NCBI GenBank assembly: GCA_963580455.1
Contig: OY756958.1
Coordinates: 14,644,501-14,708,500, forward strand
Reading direction: 5' to 3'
DNA: 64,000 nucleotides
Source of the DNA: Euonymus europaeus
Taxonomy: Eukaryota; Streptophyta; Magnoliopsida; Celastrales; Celastraceae
Positions 60,527 to 64,000 of the stretch are shown here, in pieces; positions within the stretch are counted from its first letter, which is position 1, and every line of letters starts with the position of its first letter. The translations under genes and the position numbers were made by a program. Under the pieces are notes generated by a model. The model did no database searches. It saw only the letters and a list, made by a program, of their open reading frames with translations, and was not told the DNA's origin.

Positions 60527-61668
60527 GAGGAGGAAGAAGGTCTTTTAATAAAGATCTAAAAGGCAAAGGCCTTGAAAAGGTCAAAACCGAGTATATAAAG
60601 AAAGGGTTCTCTATCCCTATCATCTGTGTCGAAAACACTGAATATGAGCAGCTTAAAAGCTGGCCACACTTACTGGCAATTCAATATATGCCTGACGATG
60701 AACATTTTCCTACATACGGAATCAAAAATAGGTTCTTTTATGAAAAGATTCTTGAAGAAACTGGTTCAGTAACCTTCCATCATTCTTTACGAGGTAATGG
60801 ACCTCAAATAGCATATTCCAAAGCAATCCTAAAGAAAATCATATCCTTTGAGGACTTTTGTAGGGATCCTAACAAGAATAGACCTCTTATAGAGCGTCGT
60901 GTCTCTTATAGATTCTACAATTACTGGGACTATATTGATGCATGGTCCAAAGCATTCTTTTATCAAAATAATCTGGGTAAACACTCATGGTTCTTCCAAA
61001 TCAGCGATGATTTTAAGGATCAATGTCCAAAATGGTTTCTCCTCTGGTGGGATCAAATTGGACCGGAAGATAATTTCCTTCCAGATGATTTATCTGAAAT
61101 CTTTAAGTATTACTCATCGTTGTTAAAACAACATCCTAATTTCAAGAGTTATACTTTTGCTCGAACAGAGAAGTTATTTTACTTCTTTGTCGACTTCAAA
61201 ATACCATGGATTTGGGCCTGGCAGTATGACCTTATAATATATGATAATTTCCCCACTCTGGTCCGAAAATTGAACCATCGATGGTGGGCTTCATTTGAAT
61301 ATCATAACATCTCCAAAGCCCAGGTCCTACGAAGTTTGGGGACAGCCCAAGATAGTCAATCCAAATCCAATCCTCAAGGAATTCTAGAAGGTCTCTATGA
61401 TGAAAAAGACCTCCTTGAAATTCTACTCAAATTAAAAGAAGAAATGCCACAAGTCTCTCAATCTGATCTCATCATAAAAGCTAAAAAGATGGCGTATCAA
61501 AAGAAACTTCATCCTAACGATCCAGACGATCCAATAGAAGTTTCCTCGCAAGAAGATGAAGATGATAGAGACGCAATGTCAGAATCTGAAGCGTCTGAAT
61601 ACAGTAACGATGGTACTATCCATCTGGCATACATGATGGACCCAGAGACTATTAAAAAAGAAAAATGA
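60502..61668 (+). CDS. Copy E ORF2, 388 aa, intact, unknown function
   Basis: This is open and the same length as in A and D. Private changes include LKSWPHL in place of FKSCPHL, and FFVDF in place of FLVDF. The basic N-terminus, the aromatic core (SWFFQI, KWFLLWW) and the acidic tail are kept. It starts within the ORF1 end. Function is not recognised; the florendovirus ORF2 identity is inferred from position and genome plan. Confidence 0.79.
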   Translation: MASSSRIMRGGRRSFNKDLKGKGLEKVKTEYIKKGFSIPIICVENTEYEQLKSWPHLLAIQYMPDDEHFPTYGIKNRFFYEKILEETGSVTFHHSLRGNGPQIAYSKAILKKIISFEDFCRDPNKNRPLIERRVSYRFYNYWDYIDAWSKAFFYQNNLGKHSWFFQISDDFKDQCPKWFLLWWDQIGPEDNFLPDDLSEIFKYYSSLLKQHPNFKSYTFARTEKLFYFFVDFKIPWIWAWQYDLIIYDNFPTLVRKLNHRWWASFEYHNISKAQVLRSLGTAQDSQSKSNPQGILEGLYDEKDLLEILLKLKEEMPQVSQSDLIIKAKKMAYQKKLHPNDPDDPIEVSSQEDEDDRDAMSESEASEYSNDGTIHLAYMMDPETIKKEK

Positions 61669-62017
61669 TATGCCATTATCCTTATCAGGAATCTTGTATA
61701 TATTTATCTTTTACTATTTGTCTGGTTCCACCAGGTCGGTATCATGAGTAATTAGGCGATGGGGCCCAATGTGTACCCGCAATTACTTTTGTACCCATCC
61801 TTGGGTTTATTTAAGGAGACTTCCTCCTTATTGTATGGTGTGCAAAAATTTGGAATAGAAGCTTTGGTTTGCTTTGGTATTCTCTCTACTTTGATCTTTG
61901 TTTTTATTCTTCAATCTTTGTATATTCGCCATCTCTAAGTATGCTCTGTACCTGCGACCTCGGTTGATCTGGTACATCAGAAATTTGTCTCTTTTCTTCC
62001 TTGATTATTTCTTGTTC
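61669..62017 (+). promoter_or_regulatory. Copy E intergenic region, presumed promoter
   Basis: There is no gene here. TTTATTTAAGG lies near 61,805 and is preceded by CCCATCCTTGGG as in D. It points toward the truncated leader and then into the right-hand satellite, so any transcript would run into satellite DNA. Confidence 0.5.
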
Positions 62018-62185
62018 ATCCTTAACGGCGCCACAAACGGACGGTTTCGCCGCCTTTGGTTATAAAGCCCAGAGGATTTCTCTGTTTATATAAATTGCTC
62101 ATCCTTAACGGCGCCACAAACGGACGGCTCTGCCGCCTGTGGTTATAAAGCCCAGAGGATTTCTCTGCTGTTATGAATTATATTC
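62018..62185 (+). promoter_or_regulatory. Copy E distal leader with duplicated hairpins
   Basis: Units start at 62,018 and 62,101 (83 bp). In the first, the inner stem reads CGGT-TTC-GCCG, where a G-U wobble replaces a G-C pair. The outer stem is weakened (CCTTTGG where other units have CCTGTGG). Confidence 0.66.
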
Positions 62186-62263
62186 ATGAATCGATATACT
62201 GTTGAAGAACGATATTGGAAAGGTTGCTTAAAACAAATCAGATCTATTGACTCCTATCATTAA
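62186..62263 (+). pseudogene. Truncated 96-aa leader ORF at the EPRV/satellite border
   Basis: The first 25 codons of the leader ORF are present. The junction with the satellite at 62,261-62,263 itself creates a TAA stop. This marks the right edge of the viral cluster. Confidence 0.88.
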
Positions 62264-64000
62264 GAAATGAGCAAAACCGTTAAAAGCTAGTTCATAGTGA
62301 GAGTTGAGCAATTCCGGACCATCAAAGTTGCTCATTGTACACTTTTTATTGTTCTTCTACGTCAAATTTTACGAGTATAAGCTTCCTAGATTATTTCGAT
62401 GCCAAAACCCTAACTTTCTATGACAAATGGACAAAACCGTTTAAAGCTCCTCCATAGAGTGAGTTGAGCAACTTCGGACTATCAAAGTTGCTCGGTGTAC
62501 ACTTTTTTTTTTCTTCTATGTCAAATTTTATGAGTATAAGCTTCCCAGATTATTTCGATTCCAAAACCCCAACTTTCTATGACAAATAAACAAAACCGTT
62601 TGAAGCTACTCCATAGAGAGAGTTGAGCAACTTCGGACCATAAAAGTTTCTTGGTGTACACTTTTTATTGTTCTTCTATGTCAAAATTTACGACCATAAG
62701 CATCCTAGATTATTTCGATGCCAAAACCCCAACTTTCTATGACAAATGGACAAAAACATTAAAAGCTCCTCCATAGAGAGAGTTGTGCTACTTCGGACTA
62801 TCAAAGTTGCTCGGTGTACACTTTTTATTGTTCTTCTATGTCAAATTTTACGAGTAAAAGCTTCCTAGATTATTTCGATGCCAAAACCCCAACTTTCTAT
62901 GACAAATGGACAAAACCGTTTAAAGCTCCTCCATAGAGTGAGTTGAACAATTCTAGACTATCAAAGTTGCACGGTGTACACTTTTTGTTGTTCTTCTATG
63001 TCAAATTTTACGAGTATAAGCTTCCTAGATTATTTCGATATGAAAACAACAACTTCACAAGACAAATGGACAAAAACGTTAAAAGCTCCTTCATAGAGAG
63101 AGTTGAGCAACTTCTAATCATCAAAGTCGCTCGGTGTACACTTTTTATTGTTCTTCTATTGCAAATTTTAAGAGTATATGCTTCCTAGATTATTTCGATG
63201 GGAAAACAACAACTTTACAAGACAAACGGACAAAAACGTTAGAAGCCCTCCATAGAGAGAGTTGTGCAACTTCGGACTATCAAAATTACTCGGTGTACAC
63301 TTTTTATTGTTATTCTATGTCAAATTTTACGAGTATAAGCTTCCTAGATTATTTCGATGCCAAAACCCCAACTTTCTATGAGAAATGGACGAAAACTTTT
63401 AAAGCTACTCAATAGAGAGAGTTGAGCAACTTCAGAACATAAAAGTTGCTCGGTGTACATTTTTTATTGTTATTCTATGTCAAATTTTACGAGTATAAGC
63501 TTCCAAGATTTTTTCGATGCCAAAACCCCAACTTTCTATGACAAATGGACAAAAACTTTTAAAGCTACTCAATAGAGAGAGTTGAGCAACTTCAGAACAT
63601 AAAAGTTGCTCAGTGTACACTTTTTATTGTTATTCTATATCAAATTTTACGAGGATAAGCTTCCTAGATTATTTCGATGCCAAAAACCCAACTTTCTATG
63701 ACAAAAGGACAAAACTGTTTAAAGCTCCTCCATAGAGTGAGTTGAGCAACTTCGGACTATAAAGTTGCTCGGTGTACACTTTTGGTTGTTCTTCTATGTC
63801 AAATTTTACGAGTATATGCTTGCTGGATTATTTTGATGCCAAAACCCACACTATCAATAAGAAATGAGCAAAACCGTTAAAAGCTAGTTCATAGTGAGAG
63901 TTGAGGAATTCCGGACCATCAAAGTTGCTCATTGTACACTTTTTATTTTTCTTCTACATCAAATTTTACGAGTATAAGCTTCCTAGATTATGTCGATGCC
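62263..64000. repeat. Satellite DNA array (right arm)
   Basis: About eleven more monomers of the same satellite lie here in the same orientation as the left array. They begin in the AAGAAATGAGC variant, part-way through a monomer. The left arm stops later in its monomer (after TTGTTC) than the right arm starts, so the insertion also changed the repeat phase. Monomers here are of mixed variants, with no obvious long higher-order unit in the short stretch visible. The array runs past the window end. Confidence 0.96.

Larger units (their letters stand above)
20405..62262. mobile_element. Rearranged endogenous pararetrovirus (Caulimoviridae) cluster
   Basis: Five partial or complete viral copies lie in the order A(+), B(+), C(-), D(+), E(+). 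Together they form a 41.9-kb block inside the satellite, including the 9.55-kb gypsy element in C. The spacing of A and B gives a genome length of 7,913 bp, usual for Caulimoviridae. There are no LTRs and no integrase, and the tRNA-iMet primer-binding site is in the leader; all three fit a pararetrovirus. A fused ORF1 plus a separate ORF2 resembles Florendovirus (established for that genus; assignment here is inferred). The left edge shares TTGTTC with the satellite (20,405-20,410); the right edge lies at about 62,261-62,263. There is no target-site duplication. Concatemer integration by end joining followed by rearrangement is the likely history. Confidence 0.93.

Noticed and set aside
20405..62262. 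EPRV cluster as LTR retrotransposons
   Set aside because: There are no LTRs and no integrase. The PBS lies in an internal leader and a movement-protein domain is present, so pararetrovirus fits better.

Overview
The window looks like repeat-rich, probably pericentromeric, heterochromatin of a flowering plant. Three layers are nested. (1) A tandem satellite with a monomer of about 160-161 bp fills 1 to about 20,404 and resumes from about 62,263 to the end. (2) A 41.9-kb cluster of rearranged endogenous pararetrovirus (EPRV, Caulimoviridae) copies sits inside the satellite. (3) One complete, very young Ty3/gypsy chromovirus (9,550 bp, Tekay/Del-like) has inserted into one of the EPRV copies. 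I see no ordinary host gene, rRNA or tRNA gene. The plant assignment rests on the caulimovirid type, the chromodomain gypsy element and the two tRNA-iMet primer-binding sites. I could not name the species from the satellite.

Layout. 1-20,404: satellite with several nested higher-order duplications (15-, 6-, 22- and 4-monomer blocks). 20,405-28,320: EPRV copy A (+), genome-length, ORF1 broken by two in-frame stops. 28,321-30,196: copy B (+), head-to-tail with A, cut off inside the movement-protein region. 30,197-47,710: copy C (-), genome-length plus terminal redundancy, split at 35,009-44,558 by the gypsy element. 47,711-54,213: copy D (+), lacking the start of ORF1. 54,214-54,664: an inverted movement-protein fragment. 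54,665-62,262: copy E (+), with ORF1 (1,874 aa) and ORF2 (388 aa) both open. 62,263-64,000: satellite again.

EPRV organisation. The tandem spacing between A and B gives a genome of 7,913 bp. The order is: intergenic promoter region, leader with an 83-bp tandem duplication that can fold into GC-rich hairpins, a 96-codon leader ORF, a tRNA-iMet primer-binding site (PBS), ORF1, then ORF2 overlapping the ORF1 end by 25 nt. ORF1 joins movement protein, coat protein with CCHC knuckle, aspartic protease, reverse transcriptase and RNase H. One fused ORF1 plus a separate ORF2 matches what is known of florendoviruses. The genus call is inference.

Most notable points. Every EPRV breakpoint I could resolve carries 2-6 bp of microhomology. 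One inverted breakpoint lies exactly in the viral PBS and occurs twice in the locus. The inversions create long inverted repeats next to viral promoters, a plausible natural source of silencing dsRNA. The satellite monomer carries a 9-bp-arm dyad.
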